Source of the DNA: Flavobacteriales bacterium
GTDB taxonomy: Bacteria > Bacteroidota > Bacteroidia > Flavobacteriales_F > PHOS-HE28
NCBI GenBank assembly: GCA_020635715.1
Contig: JACJZG010000014.1
Coordinates: 1-64,000, forward strand
Length of the DNA stretch: 64,000 bases
Direction of reading: 5' to 3'
The notes below the pieces were generated by a model. The model was not told the DNA's origin, did not search any database, and saw only the letters and a program-made list of their open reading frames with translations. Each line of letters opens with the position of its first letter. Within the stretch, counting starts at the first letter, position 1. The translations under genes were made by a program, and so were the position numbers. Positions 34,356 to 42,859 of the stretch are shown one piece after another.

Positions 34356-34925
34356 ATGCGGCTCCTGGAAGCGGACGGAAGAATGACTGATCCGGCACGG
34401 CAACTGCTCTCGGCGGTGGCCAGGGTGTCGGAGGCCTTGCTCCGGGACGTGCGCATCCTTCCCCGCGATCGGAACTGGCTTCGTTTCCCATGGTACCGCG
34501 GTTCCAAGGGCGGTGGTGCCTTCGTCATGGGCGACCGCATCTACCTGCACCGCTCCTTGTTGGAGGACCGCCGGTCACACGACCTGCTCGACCTGCTCGC
34601 GCACGAGGTCGGGCATCTGGCACACGCGGAACGTTTCGATCCAACGACCGCGGTGGGGAGGGCGCGCTTCGTGCTATGGGCGGCCGGACACTACCTGCGC
34701 AGCGCCTTGACCCATGGCCGACATGCTTACCAACTGGCGCGGATCGAGCAGGAAGCGGAGCGCGGTCGCTGGGTGCTGCGCGAGTTGATCAAGACCGTGG
34801 GCATACCAACGCTCACGCAAGTGATGAACGATCCCGAACGGATGCGGTCCTTTCTTGCGGACCACGCGGCGCGGATCTCCGACCTGCACCAGCGCTATCC
34901 CGGCTGGCCGGTAGCTCAGCGCTGA
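34356..34925 (+). CDS. Putative HExxH zinc metallopeptidase
   Basis: 189 residues from ATG 34356 (or 180 from 34383). The single motif HEVGHLAHAERFDP (HExxH) marks a possible zinc-dependent peptidase, with RFVLWAAGHYLRSALTHGRHAYQ and ARIEQEAERGRWVL following. No signal peptide is evident. No family is recognised. It overlaps the T9SS gene (minus) by 10 bases at the 3' ends. Confidence 0.65.
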   Translation: MRLLEADGRMTDPARQLLSAVARVSEALLRDVRILPRDRNWLRFPWYRGSKGGGAFVMGDRIYLHRSLLEDRRSHDLLDLLAHEVGHLAHAERFDPTTAVGRARFVLWAAGHYLRSALTHGRHAYQLARIEQEAERGRWVLRELIKTVGIPTLTQVMNDPERMRSFLADHAARISDLHQRYPGWPVAQR

Positions 34926-35971
34926 ACGACGACGGTGCTTCGCGCGATGGCGTCCTGTCCGGCGATCTCCACGGCATAGGTCCCGTTGGCGAGGGAAACG
35001 AGTTCCACCCGCTCCAGGGATCCGGCTCGCACATTGCGCTCCAGCACCGCACGACCAGTGGCATCGCGCAGGATCAGGCGGCCGTCCATCGCCACCGGCA
35101 CGAAGACCTCGTTCCGTGCCGGGTTCGGGTAGACCTGCGGCCCTTCCATCCGCAACGTGTTGACCGCAGTGGTGATGTCATCGGGTCCGTAGAAGAACTC
35201 GGCCGTCGTGGCGATCCCCCCAACGGTGATCACTTCCAATACGGGTTTGCCCATGCCCGCTGCGATCCACTTGTACTCGATGGTCTCGGGCTCCGGAAGG
35301 CGGAAGCCGGTACCGAGTTGCTGGATGTATATCGTGTCGCTTCGCTGGATCGTGCTCTTCACACGCAACACCGCGAAGGTGTCCGCTGGAAGGTAGAGGG
35401 TGCCCCATCCATCCACCTCATTGCTGCGCACCTGGTCCTGCCCGAAGTAGAAGAGGCCGGGGATATTGAGGTTGAAGGCGCTCGCGGAGATCTCCTCGTT
35501 CCCATAGTTCATCGGGAACTGATGGACCCGGTCGGTCGGTTGGCGACGCACGCTGGTGGGCAGTCCGTTCACGTTCGCACCGAAGCCCACGTTGAAGAAG
35601 CCGTTGGCATCCGCCCGATAGTAATCATACACATCGGTCAGCGTGATCGCCTGGAAGTCGAAGTCGGTGCCCTTCACCCCATAGTCCGCGCGGTTCTGCG
35701 GGTAGAGGAAGGGATTGTTGAAGTACAACTGGTAAAGCAGCGGTGTGGCGCTCACGCTCACGGTGGTGTCTGCCGCTTCGAGCATCGGATTCAACTGGCC
35801 GAAGTCCCAGGTGATCCCAGCACCGGTCAGTGCCACATCCACGCCCGTGGCGATGGTGGTGCGATAACGCAGGGTGTCGTTCGCGTTCGGCATGTCGTCC
35901 TCGCCGATGGTGATCTGAGCGGAAGTGGAAGCGGCAAGGCCAAGAAGCAGGGCGAGTAGGGGTTGGCGCAT
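34916..35971 (-). CDS. T9SS-secreted protein
   Basis: 351 residues with signal peptide (MRQPLLALLLGLAASTSAQ). The body is beta-rich with no recognised enzymatic motif. The end is a type IX C-terminal sorting domain: VYPNPARNEVFVPVAMDG ... LANGTYAVEIAGQDAIARS. TAACTTTG (35988-35995, minus) lies 16 bases upstream. It is exported by the T9SS machinery. Confidence 0.88.
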   Translation of the reverse strand: MRQPLLALLLGLAASTSAQITIGEDDMPNANDTLRYRTTIATGVDVALTGAGITWDFGQLNPMLEAADTTVSVSATPLLYQLYFNNPFLYPQNRADYGVKGTDFDFQAITLTDVYDYYRADANGFFNVGFGANVNGLPTSVRRQPTDRVHQFPMNYGNEEISASAFNLNIPGLFYFGQDQVRSNEVDGWGTLYLPADTFAVLRVKSTIQRSDTIYIQQLGTGFRLPEPETIEYKWIAAGMGKPVLEVITVGGIATTAEFFYGPDDITTAVNTLRMEGPQVYPNPARNEVFVPVAMDGRLILRDATGRAVLERNVRAGSLERVELVSLANGTYAVEIAGQDAIARSTVVVQR

Positions 35972-35987
35972 GGGTCGGTATATCCCA

Positions 35988-35995
35988 CAAAGTTA
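35988..35995 (-). promoter_or_regulatory. -7 promoter box (TAACTTTG) of the T9SS cargo gene
   Basis: An exact TAnnTTTG match on the minus strand, 16 bases upstream of the start codon. Confidence 0.55.
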
Positions 35996-36097
35996 TCGGG
36001 CGTTGTGGAACCGGTCCAGTGGTCCTTGCAACCACAATAAATGTGAAGGCCCTGTTCGACCTTGCAAGCGTCGTGCCCGGCAGGGGCCGCCTCCCGC

Positions 36098-36105
36098 TAA
36101 CTTTG
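36098..36105 (+). promoter_or_regulatory. -7 promoter box (TAACTTTG), 5 bases before ATG
   Basis: Exact TAnnTTTG sequence immediately before the start codon of the carboxypeptidase-regulatory-like gene. Confidence 0.6.
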
Positions 36106-36110
36106 GTGCG

Positions 36111-36740
36111 ATGCGTTCCTCCGTCCTCCTGGTCCTGATGGCCCTGGCCACCTGTTCCATCGCCCAACCCGGCAATGAAAGCAAGAACCTCGTTCAATTC
36201 AGCGGCGTGGTGGTCACGGACAGCCTGATGCCGGTCCCATTCACCCATATCCTGGTGAAGCATACCTACCGGGGTACGATGAGCGATGTGTACGGCTACT
36301 TCAGCTTCGTAGCGCAGGAGGGCGACACGATCCTCTTCAGCGCCGTGGGCTTCCAGCGCAGCCAGTACGTGATCCCGGACAGCCTCTCGGACAACAAGTA
36401 CTCGATGATCCACGTGTTGAACCGGGACACGATCACCCTGAAGGAGTTCACCGTGTACCCCTGGCCTTCGCGCGAGCAGTTCCGGGAGGCCTTCCTGGCC
36501 CTTCGCCTGCCCGCCGATGATCACCAGCTCGCATTGAAGAACCTGAGCCCCGCCGAGATGGTGCAGCGCATGGAGAACCTGCCTCCCGATGCCTACCAGA
36601 GTTTCCAGTACCAGATGGCGATGGACCACACCAAGTTGTACTACTCTGGCGGCACACCGGTGATCAACCTGTTCAACCCCATCGCATGGGCGCAGTTCGT
36701 GCAGGCCTGGCAGAGTGGTGCTTTCAAGGGTAAGGATTGA
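36111..36740 (+). CDS. Secreted protein with carboxypeptidase-regulatory-like domain
   Basis: 209 residues from ATG 36111, signal peptide MRSSVLLVLMALATCSIAQ. Residues 25-85 (FSGVVVTDSLMPVPFTHILVK ... DTILFSAVGFQ) resemble the CarboxypepD_reg-like domain common in Bacteroidota surface proteins. The rest is unknown. TAACTTTG (36098-36105) lies 5 bases before the ATG. Confidence 0.8.
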   Translation: MRSSVLLVLMALATCSIAQPGNESKNLVQFSGVVVTDSLMPVPFTHILVKHTYRGTMSDVYGYFSFVAQEGDTILFSAVGFQRSQYVIPDSLSDNKYSMIHVLNRDTITLKEFTVYPWPSREQFREAFLALRLPADDHQLALKNLSPAEMVQRMENLPPDAYQSFQYQMAMDHTKLYYSGGTPVINLFNPIAWAQFVQAWQSGAFKGKD

Positions 36741-36935
36741 GCCGCTCCTGTGATGGCGACCAGGTCCGTGTCACACGGTCATATTGAAACGTCACTTAGA
36801 CCTTGGGTCTTGCGACTTGAGACTTGAGTCTTGAGTATTCTTCCTTTCTCCCGGCTCTTACTTCCTTTGCCCTTCAGCCCTTGTCCCTTGCCCTTTCGTC
36901 TTGGCGCTAGAGACTGGTGACTTGAACCTTTGCCC
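36741..36935. repeat. Simple-sequence intergenic region (CTTGAGAC-like)
   Basis: A 195-base gap. Positions about 36800-36840 repeat the 8-base unit CTTGAGAC/TTGAGTCTT (GACTTGAGACTTGAGTCTTGAG), followed by CCTTTGCCC-type runs. No gene is visible. Confidence 0.5.
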
Positions 36936-38129
36936 ATGTCCTCCTTCCGCATGATCGCGCAGACCCAGTTCGGGTTGGAGGAAGTGCTGCGGGTGGAACT
37001 GTTGAAGCTCGGTGCCCGCGACATCCAACGGCATAACCGGGCCGTGAGCTTCCACGGCGACCTCGGCTTCCTCTACAAGGCCAACCTCTGCCTGCGCACC
37101 GCGATCCGCGTCCTGGTACCGATCGCCGACTTCCGCGTACGCTCGGCGGACGAACTGTATCGCGGCATCCACCGGATCGACTGGGAGACCTTCCTGACAC
37201 CGGACGAGACCTTCGCGGTGCGATGCACGCTCAACAGTCCGCACCTGGACCATTCGCAGTTCGCCATGCAGCGGACCAAGGATGCCATCGTGGACCGCTT
37301 CCGCGAGCGCTTCGGCAAGCGCCCATCCGTGGATACCGAGGATCCGGTGATGCGCATCCAGGTGCATGTGATCGGCGATCATTGCCAGGTCTCGTTGGAC
37401 AGCTCCGGAACCTCCCTGCACGAGCGCGGTTACCGCGATGGGACCGGCCCCGCGCCGATCAACGAAGTACTTGCCGCGGGCATGGTGCAATTGAGCGGTT
37501 GGGACCCACGGCGCCCCTTGGTGGATCCGATGTGCGGTTCGGGCACCATCGCCATCGAGGCCGGCTTGCTCGCATGCAACATCCCGCCAGGCCTGTTCCG
37601 CAAGGGCTTCGGCTTCCAGCGCTGGAACGACTATGACGCGGACCTGTTCGGCACCATCCACGATTCCTTGCTCAAGCGGATCAGCGAGGAACGACCGGTG
37701 ATCGTGGCCGGTGAACGGTCGGCGGAGATCGTGGAAATGGCCGGCACGAACGTGGCGAACGCACAACTGGACGATGCGATCGAGGTGCGGCACAGCGCCT
37801 TCGAGGACCTGGAACCACCGCCGGGCAAAGGTGTCCTGATCATCAACCCGCCCTATGGCGAACGCATGGACCACCAGGGAGCGGAGGCCGAGGCGGAGGT
37901 GGAAGCGATCAACGCCTTCTACAAGATGATCGGTGATACCTTGAAGAAGCGCTGGTCGGGCTGGCAGGCCTGGGTGATCACCTCGAACATGGAGGCCGCC
38001 AAACACATCAAGCTCACACCGAAACCACGGATCCAACTGTTCAACGGCAGCTTGGACTGTCGCTTCATGAAGTACGATCTCTACGAAGGATCGCGGCGGT
38101 TGACACCGCGACCGGCTTCATCGAATTAG
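36936..38129 (+). CDS. THUMP-domain rRNA methyltransferase (RlmL-like)
   Basis: 397 residues from ATG 36936. The N-terminal THUMP RNA-binding region (FGLEEVLRVELLKLGARDIQ to about 155) precedes the Rossmann methyltransferase with VDPMCGSGTIAIEA and NPPYGERM. This organisation matches RlmL, which methylates 23S rRNA G2445. The RlmK part present in E. coli YcbY is missing, as in most Bacteroidota. Annotated as RlmL-like because target specificity is inferred. Confidence 0.9.
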   Translation: MSSFRMIAQTQFGLEEVLRVELLKLGARDIQRHNRAVSFHGDLGFLYKANLCLRTAIRVLVPIADFRVRSADELYRGIHRIDWETFLTPDETFAVRCTLNSPHLDHSQFAMQRTKDAIVDRFRERFGKRPSVDTEDPVMRIQVHVIGDHCQVSLDSSGTSLHERGYRDGTGPAPINEVLAAGMVQLSGWDPRRPLVDPMCGSGTIAIEAGLLACNIPPGLFRKGFGFQRWNDYDADLFGTIHDSLLKRISEERPVIVAGERSAEIVEMAGTNVANAQLDDAIEVRHSAFEDLEPPPGKGVLIINPPYGERMDHQGAEAEAEVEAINAFYKMIGDTLKKRWSGWQAWVITSNMEAAKHIKLTPKPRIQLFNGSLDCRFMKYDLYEGSRRLTPRPASSN

Positions 38130-38130
38130 T

Positions 38131-38138
38131 TATCTTTG
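38131..38138 (+). promoter_or_regulatory. -7 promoter box of higBA (TATCTTTG)
   Basis: An exact TAnnTTTG match, 24 bases upstream of the HigB ATG and just after the previous gene's stop. It drives the toxin-antitoxin pair. Confidence 0.55.
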
Positions 38139-38162
38139 GCGTTAGTATCGTAGGTCGAGACC

Positions 38163-38444
38163 ATGATCAGCAGCTTCGGGTCCAAGAGCACGGAACGCAT
38201 CTGGGCCGGCGAACGGGTCAAGGATCTTCCGCCATCGATACAGGAAGTCGCTCGAAGAAAACTCAGAATGCTCAACAACGCACAGGACCTGACCGATCTG
38301 CGCGTTCCACCGGCGAACCGGTTGGAAAAGTTGGCAGGTGGCCTGAAGGGCTTCCTTAGCATCCGCATCAACGATCAATGGCGCATCATCTTCAGATGGA
38401 ATAACGGAACGGCAACGGAAGTGGAGATCATCGACTATCACTGA
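38163..38444 (+). CDS. higB: HigB-type toxin (RelE/ParE family)
   Basis: 93 residues with the HigB pattern: SIQEVARRKLRMLNNAQDLTDLRVPPANRLEKLAGGLKGF ... IRINDQWRIIFRW. These toxins cleave mRNA bound to the ribosome. It is followed by its HTH antitoxin with 5 bases between, in the reverse (toxin-first) order that defines HigBA. Confidence 0.92.
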   Translation: MISSFGSKSTERIWAGERVKDLPPSIQEVARRKLRMLNNAQDLTDLRVPPANRLEKLAGGLKGFLSIRINDQWRIIFRWNNGTATEVEIIDYH

Positions 38445-38449
38445 AAGCC

Positions 38450-38749
38450 ATGAAACGACTGACGAACATCCATCCGGGCACGGTCCTTCAGGAGGAATTC
38501 CTGAGCCCCATGGCCATCACCGCCTACCGTTTGTCCAAGGACATCGGCATCCCGCAGACCCGCATTTCCGAGATCCTGAAAGGCCAGCGACGGATCACAG
38601 CCGACACGGCGATCAGGCTTTCGAAGTACTTCGGTGTATCGGCCAAGTTCTGGCTGGGTCTGCAGGATGACTTCGACATCGAAGAGGCCATGCTTGCCAA
38701 ACGGAGCGAGTTGGACGGGATCGTCCCACAAGACCGGAACGCAGCCTGA
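38450..38749 (+). CDS. higA: HigA-type antitoxin, XRE HTH
   Basis: 99 residues: IHPGTVLQEEFLSPMAITAYRLSKDIGIPQTRISEILKGQRRITADTAIRLSKYFGVS. This is the classical HigA helix-turn-helix that binds HigB and represses its own operon. The tail after FWLGLQDDFDIEEA is the usual HigA C-terminus. Confidence 0.92.
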   Translation: MKRLTNIHPGTVLQEEFLSPMAITAYRLSKDIGIPQTRISEILKGQRRITADTAIRLSKYFGVSAKFWLGLQDDFDIEEAMLAKRSELDGIVPQDRNAA

Positions 38750-38756
38750 TCGGGCG

Positions 38757-39116
38757 ATGAGCGCGGCCAACAAGTCCATCGCCCTCCGGTGGTTCGCCGC
38801 ATTCAACGCGCACGACCTCGAGGCTTTGCTCGCGCTCTACGCTGACGATGCGGAGCACTTCAGCCCGAAGTTGAAGCTGCGTCATCCGGAGACGAATGGC
38901 TTGATCACCGGCAAGGAAGCGCTGCGCAGCTGGTGGCGCGATGCCTTCGAGCGGCTGCCCAGCTTGAACTACGAAGTGGTGAAACTCACCGCGGACGAGG
39001 AGCAGGTCTTCATGGAGTACATCCGGCATGTGTCCGGCGAGGAGGACCTGCGCGTGGGCGAAGTGCTGGAGGTGCGTGACGGCCGGATCGTGGCCTCACG
39101 CGTGTACCACGGTTGA
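38757..39116 (+). CDS. NTF2-like (SnoaL-type) protein
   Basis: 119 residues from ATG 38757: IALRWFAAFNAHDLEALLALYADDAEHFS ... GKEALRSWWRDAFERLP. This is the nuclear transport factor 2 fold, common in polyketide cyclases, isomerases and binding proteins. The specific activity is unknown. It begins 8 bases after the HigA stop. Confidence 0.8.
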   Translation: MSAANKSIALRWFAAFNAHDLEALLALYADDAEHFSPKLKLRHPETNGLITGKEALRSWWRDAFERLPSLNYEVVKLTADEEQVFMEYIRHVSGEEDLRVGEVLEVRDGRIVASRVYHG

Positions 39117-39159
39117 ACCTGCCGCGCCGCCACGTGTACCGATCGCCTAAACACCGATC

Positions 39160-40149
39160 ATGCACGTCCTGACCCGTTCGTTCCTACTCGTTCCCGCCCT
39201 ACTGCTCGCCACGCTCGCCCGCCCACAGGCCATGGGCAACCTGATGTACGAGCAGAACAGCCGCATCTTCTTCCAACAGGCCGAGCAACCCGTGAAGGCC
39301 ACCGTCCAGGGCAACATGTTGGTGCTGGAGGTGAATGCGATGATGAACATGCGCGCGGACAGCTACCTCGCGATCTTCCACATCACGCAGCTGGGGCAGA
39401 GCGCCGAGGAGGCCGACAGCTTGATGAACGCGCGGATCGAAGGCTTCACCAAGCGCGTGAAGAAGGACGGCGTGAAGGAAGCCGACGTGTTCGCCGATAT
39501 GCTCTCATTCGTTCCGGTGTATGAGCTGGAGACCACCAAGAAGCTCTTCAGCACCACCTACCAGGAAGTGCCCGCCGGCTTCGAGATCCAGAAGAACATC
39601 CACGTGAAGTTCCGCGATGCGCGCATCCTGGACAAGCTCGTGACCGCTGCGGCGAAGGAGGAGATCTACGACCTGGTGAAGGTTGACTTCTTCGTGCACC
39701 AACAGAGCGCCTGCTACGACACGTTGCGCCTATTCGCCACGAAGCTGCTGCAACAGAAGCTGGACAACTTCGACAAGTTGGGTCTGGAAGTGAAGGAGAG
39801 CCACCGCACCGCAGCCGAGAAGAACGGGGCCTACTTCCCACTGGACCGCTACACTGCCTACCAGAGCCGCACGCAGACCAGCCTCAACAGCCGTCGCAAG
39901 GGCCAGGTGATCAACGACGTGAAGAAGAGCAACACGTTGTTCTACAACAAGGTCCCCTACCAGAACTTCGACATCGTGCTGCATGCCGACATCACCGAGC
40001 CACCGGTGCAGTACACCTACAATCTCACCATGTACTGCCAGCTGCCCGAAGCCTTCAGGGAGAAGGAGAAGCAGAAGGAGATCAAGGAGATCATGAAGTA
40101 CATGCTCATCACCCCGGACGGGAACGTGAAGGAGTTGAGCATGAAGTGA
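39160..40149 (+). CDS. Periplasmic SIMPL-domain-like protein
   Basis: 329 residues with a signal peptide (MHVLTRSFLLVPALLLATLA). Residues 50-250 show the SIMPL (DUF541) style: SYLAIFHITQLGQSAEEADSLMNARIEGFTKRVKKDGV, AGFEIQKNIHVKFRDARILDKLV, and ATKLLQQKLDNFDKLGLEV. Function is unclear; members are oxidative-stress-related. The family match is moderate. Confidence 0.65.
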   Translation: MHVLTRSFLLVPALLLATLARPQAMGNLMYEQNSRIFFQQAEQPVKATVQGNMLVLEVNAMMNMRADSYLAIFHITQLGQSAEEADSLMNARIEGFTKRVKKDGVKEADVFADMLSFVPVYELETTKKLFSTTYQEVPAGFEIQKNIHVKFRDARILDKLVTAAAKEEIYDLVKVDFFVHQQSACYDTLRLFATKLLQQKLDNFDKLGLEVKESHRTAAEKNGAYFPLDRYTAYQSRTQTSLNSRRKGQVINDVKKSNTLFYNKVPYQNFDIVLHADITEPPVQYTYNLTMYCQLPEAFREKEKQKEIKEIMKYMLITPDGNVKELSMK

Positions 40150-40177
40150 GCGGCACGGGGATCGCATAAGTTCGTCC

Positions 40178-40657
40178 ATGCGGTCCCCCTCCCCCCTCGT
40201 TCGCTACCTCCTTTGCATCTTCGGAACGGTCCTGCTTGGCAGCTTGAGCGGTCTGGTGACGGTGCAGGCGATCGAGACCTGGTACAATACCTTGAACAAG
40301 CCCTGGTTCAACCCGCCCAACTGGGTCTTCGGTCCGGTGTGGACGGTGCTCTACATCCTCATGGGGACGGCCGCCGCCATGGTGTGGACGAACGGCCACG
40401 ATCGCTTGCAACAGCGGAAGGCGTTGTGGTACTATGCCTTCCAGTTCGGCCTGAACCTGGCCTGGAGCCTGGTCTTCTTCGGTCTCCGATCACCCGTGGG
40501 CGCGCTCGTGATCATCGTGCTGCTGCTCTTCGCCATCGGGCTGTGCATCCGCGCCTTCCGCCCCATCGACGTGCGGGCGGCCTGGTTGCTCTATCCCTAC
40601 CTCGCCTGGGTCTCTTTCGCAACGGTGTTGAACGCTGCGATCGTATACCTGAACTGA
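40178..40657 (+). CDS. tspO: TspO/MBR family membrane protein
   Basis: 159 residues, five TM segments. Conserved Trp-rich segment WYNTLNKPWFNPPNWVFGPVWTVLYILMG is the TspO/peripheral benzodiazepine receptor signature. Binds and transports or degrades tetrapyrroles, or regulates stress responses. It converges on the next gene with no gap between the stop codons (TGATCA). Confidence 0.92.
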   Translation: MRSPSPLVRYLLCIFGTVLLGSLSGLVTVQAIETWYNTLNKPWFNPPNWVFGPVWTVLYILMGTAAAMVWTNGHDRLQQRKALWYYAFQFGLNLAWSLVFFGLRSPVGALVIIVLLLFAIGLCIRAFRPIDVRAAWLLYPYLAWVSFATVLNAAIVYLN

Positions 40658-41152
40658 TCAGGCGGCCGCTGCGGCTGCTGCACGTTCCTGCTGGATGATG
40701 ATGACCTGGAGCAGGAAGAGCAGGTCCAAGGGTTCGAATGCATCTCCACCGGTGTGCTGCAATTCATGATCCCACGTGAATCGTGACCACCGCACACGGC
40801 TCTTGATCGTATACCGCTCACGGCCCTCCGCATCCAGGATCCGATGAACGCTGGAAAAGATGCTCTTGCGTACCAACCGGTAGAGCAACTGACCATCCGG
40901 GCCATTCACCTCCACACCGCGCCACTTGCTCCTTGCGACGCGCAAAGGCATGTCGCCGAAGAAGAGACCGATGGCCATGCTCAAGGGCTTCAAGCGCTTC
41001 ACCTCGTAGAGCCCGGAAGCCGTCGTCAGTTCCACGCGCTGGCTGAACCACGAGGGTTTGACCAAACTACCGAGCACCTTGTCGTTGCCGTCCACAAGGC
41101 TCCATATCCGCTTATCGGCGCGCTCGAAACGAAGCTGGTTCGGCATGGTCAT
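40658..41152 (-). CDS. Hypothetical, LURP/tubby-like fold possible
   Basis: 164 residues with alternating strands: IWSLVDGNDKVLGSLVKPSW, LYEVKRLKPLSMAIGLFFGD, RVARSKWRGVEVNGPDG, ending in an alanine-rich tail. The pattern is like the beta-barrel of LURP-one-related proteins, but this is weak. Function unknown. Start could also be ATG 41146. Confidence 0.6.
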   Translation of the reverse strand: MTMPNQLRFERADKRIWSLVDGNDKVLGSLVKPSWFSQRVELTTASGLYEVKRLKPLSMAIGLFFGDMPLRVARSKWRGVEVNGPDGQLLYRLVRKSIFSSVHRILDAEGRERYTIKSRVRWSRFTWDHELQHTGGDAFEPLDLLFLLQVIIIQQERAAAAAAA

Positions 41153-41419
41153 GTCGCAAGTTCAATGTGAAGATGCGCGCAACGGAACGTGCAACGACGT
41201 ACGGTCGGATGAACGGAGGAAGAGGCGGACGACCGGTAGGCTAGGAACTATTCCCCGGACCGACGATCAGGTCTCCCGTGTAGGAATGGTACATTCGGTG
41301 CACAGCCAACAACTCCAAAGCGCACGGCAACCGTCCCATATATAGGTCATGAATACTCTGAGATTCGCATGCATCTCTTCAGAGGCTAATTACCACTCGG
41401 CGACCAAACCACTTCGGCC
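41153..41419. other. Intergenic region, no gene seen
   Basis: 267 bases between divergently oriented genes. No gene, repeat or RNA is recognised; a T9SS cargo gene starts at 41420. Confidence 0.35.
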
Positions 41420-42853
41420 ATGAAAGCGCTTTGTCTGGCGATCCTCCTTGTGCCACTCACTTCGGAAGCACAGTTTTGGCGGGGTGCAGGTCGTGGGGTT
41501 CAGGTCCATGGCGGTGTGCAACTCCTGTATGGCGATAGCATCCTGGATCGCTTGATCGGTGCTGGGCCATGGCCAGAGATCTACAACGATATGGATACGA
41601 TCAGGGCCATGGGCATCGCCGTTTGGAACGGGGAACGCTGGGATAGCCTCGGATATAGGATATCGGACGGCGAAGCACAGACCCATTGTTTCCTGCGACA
41701 TGCGGGCGAATTGTACGCAAGTGGAAATTGGTTGTACCTGAATGACCAAGGCATTGTGAACACCGGGATCGCCCGCTTTGATGAGAATACGTTGCGATGG
41801 GAGGATCTGGGATGCACCAACCCACAGTTCAGCGGCCTGGCCACCATCACCTCGAAAGCGAATGGGACCGGCTTCTATTTCACAGGCCACCGGGGTGATC
41901 CGTGTTCGCTACCGGCCTCCAATGTGTTCACCTACGACGGCAATAACTACGAGAGTTGGATACCCTTCGAACAGATCCCTTATGCACAAGATAATTATGT
42001 TGGGTTCGTCTTCGAGTTCTTGAGTATGACGTATATGACCGGCCTTTTCCGGGATCCACTTTCAGATGGCTACTCGAGCATGATGCGGTACAACGGAAAC
42101 AATTGGGAGTACGTACCGGGCTGGGGACAGCTCACCGAGCCGATCAAGGAATTCAGCATCCACAACGACACCCTTTACCTCGCTGGCACTTTCCGCCGCT
42201 CGGTCGGCGCTCCCGGCAACCTGATCGCACGTTTCGACGGCAGCACCTGGGATGACATGGGCGGGGGCCTCCTGCACGAACCTGTGCCGATGAGCGGTGC
42301 TGCCCTGGACCTGCTCTGGCACCATAACGAATTGTGGGTGGTGGGCCTGTTCACCCGCGCTGGTGACATCCCCGCTGAATGTGTGGTCAAATGGAACGGC
42401 AGCCAATGGTGCTCCATTGCGGCTGATCTACAAGGACACTTTTCGTGGTTCACGACTCCCACAGTCCAAAGCATCACCAGCTGGCGGGACAGTGTGTACA
42501 TCGCAGGTGGTTTCAGCTACATCAATGGCGAGCCGGTGCGGGAGGTGGCGCAGTGGTTGGGCGGAGATGCAACCGTGGCCTGTAGCACGCCGGTGGTGGG
42601 GTTGCCTGAGTCGCTGATCCGACCTACCATTCAAGTCAGCCCCAACCCGGTCGCCGAGGAATTGCGGCTGGTCGGTTTGCCCACTGGCACATACCGCTTC
42701 AAGGTTTACGACAGCGTAGGTCGGAAAGTGCTGGAAAGCATGGATGATCCAGGCACACTCCACGTAGGACGGCTGGAACCGGGCATGTATCACATCGTGA
42801 TCATGGGGTCACAGGATGAGCTCCTGGCCAAGGCGAAGTTCCAGAAACTGTAG
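41420..42853 (+). CDS. T9SS-secreted Kelch/propeller-like protein
   Basis: 477 residues with signal peptide (MKALCLAILLVPLTSEAQ). Repeated motifs such as AVWNGERWDSLGYRI, ARFDGSTWDDMGGGL and VKWNGSQWCSIAADL indicate a beta-propeller-like repeat. Ends in a type IX sorting domain (IQVSPNPVAEELRLVGLPTG ... LEPGMYHIVIMG). It is probably surface-exposed. Confidence 0.9.
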   Translation: MKALCLAILLVPLTSEAQFWRGAGRGVQVHGGVQLLYGDSILDRLIGAGPWPEIYNDMDTIRAMGIAVWNGERWDSLGYRISDGEAQTHCFLRHAGELYASGNWLYLNDQGIVNTGIARFDENTLRWEDLGCTNPQFSGLATITSKANGTGFYFTGHRGDPCSLPASNVFTYDGNNYESWIPFEQIPYAQDNYVGFVFEFLSMTYMTGLFRDPLSDGYSSMMRYNGNNWEYVPGWGQLTEPIKEFSIHNDTLYLAGTFRRSVGAPGNLIARFDGSTWDDMGGGLLHEPVPMSGAALDLLWHHNELWVVGLFTRAGDIPAECVVKWNGSQWCSIAADLQGHFSWFTTPTVQSITSWRDSVYIAGGFSYINGEPVREVAQWLGGDATVACSTPVVGLPESLIRPTIQVSPNPVAEELRLVGLPTGTYRFKVYDSVGRKVLESMDDPGTLHVGRLEPGMYHIVIMGSQDELLAKAKFQKL

Positions 42854-42859
42854 GGCCGA

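Noticed and set aside
36780..36900. Possible gene in the GACTTGAG simple repeats
   Set aside because: Low complexity and no conserved frame.
38120..38163. A longer start for HigB upstream of 38163
   Set aside because: The -7 box TATCTTTG is upstream and no in-frame ATG is better placed.
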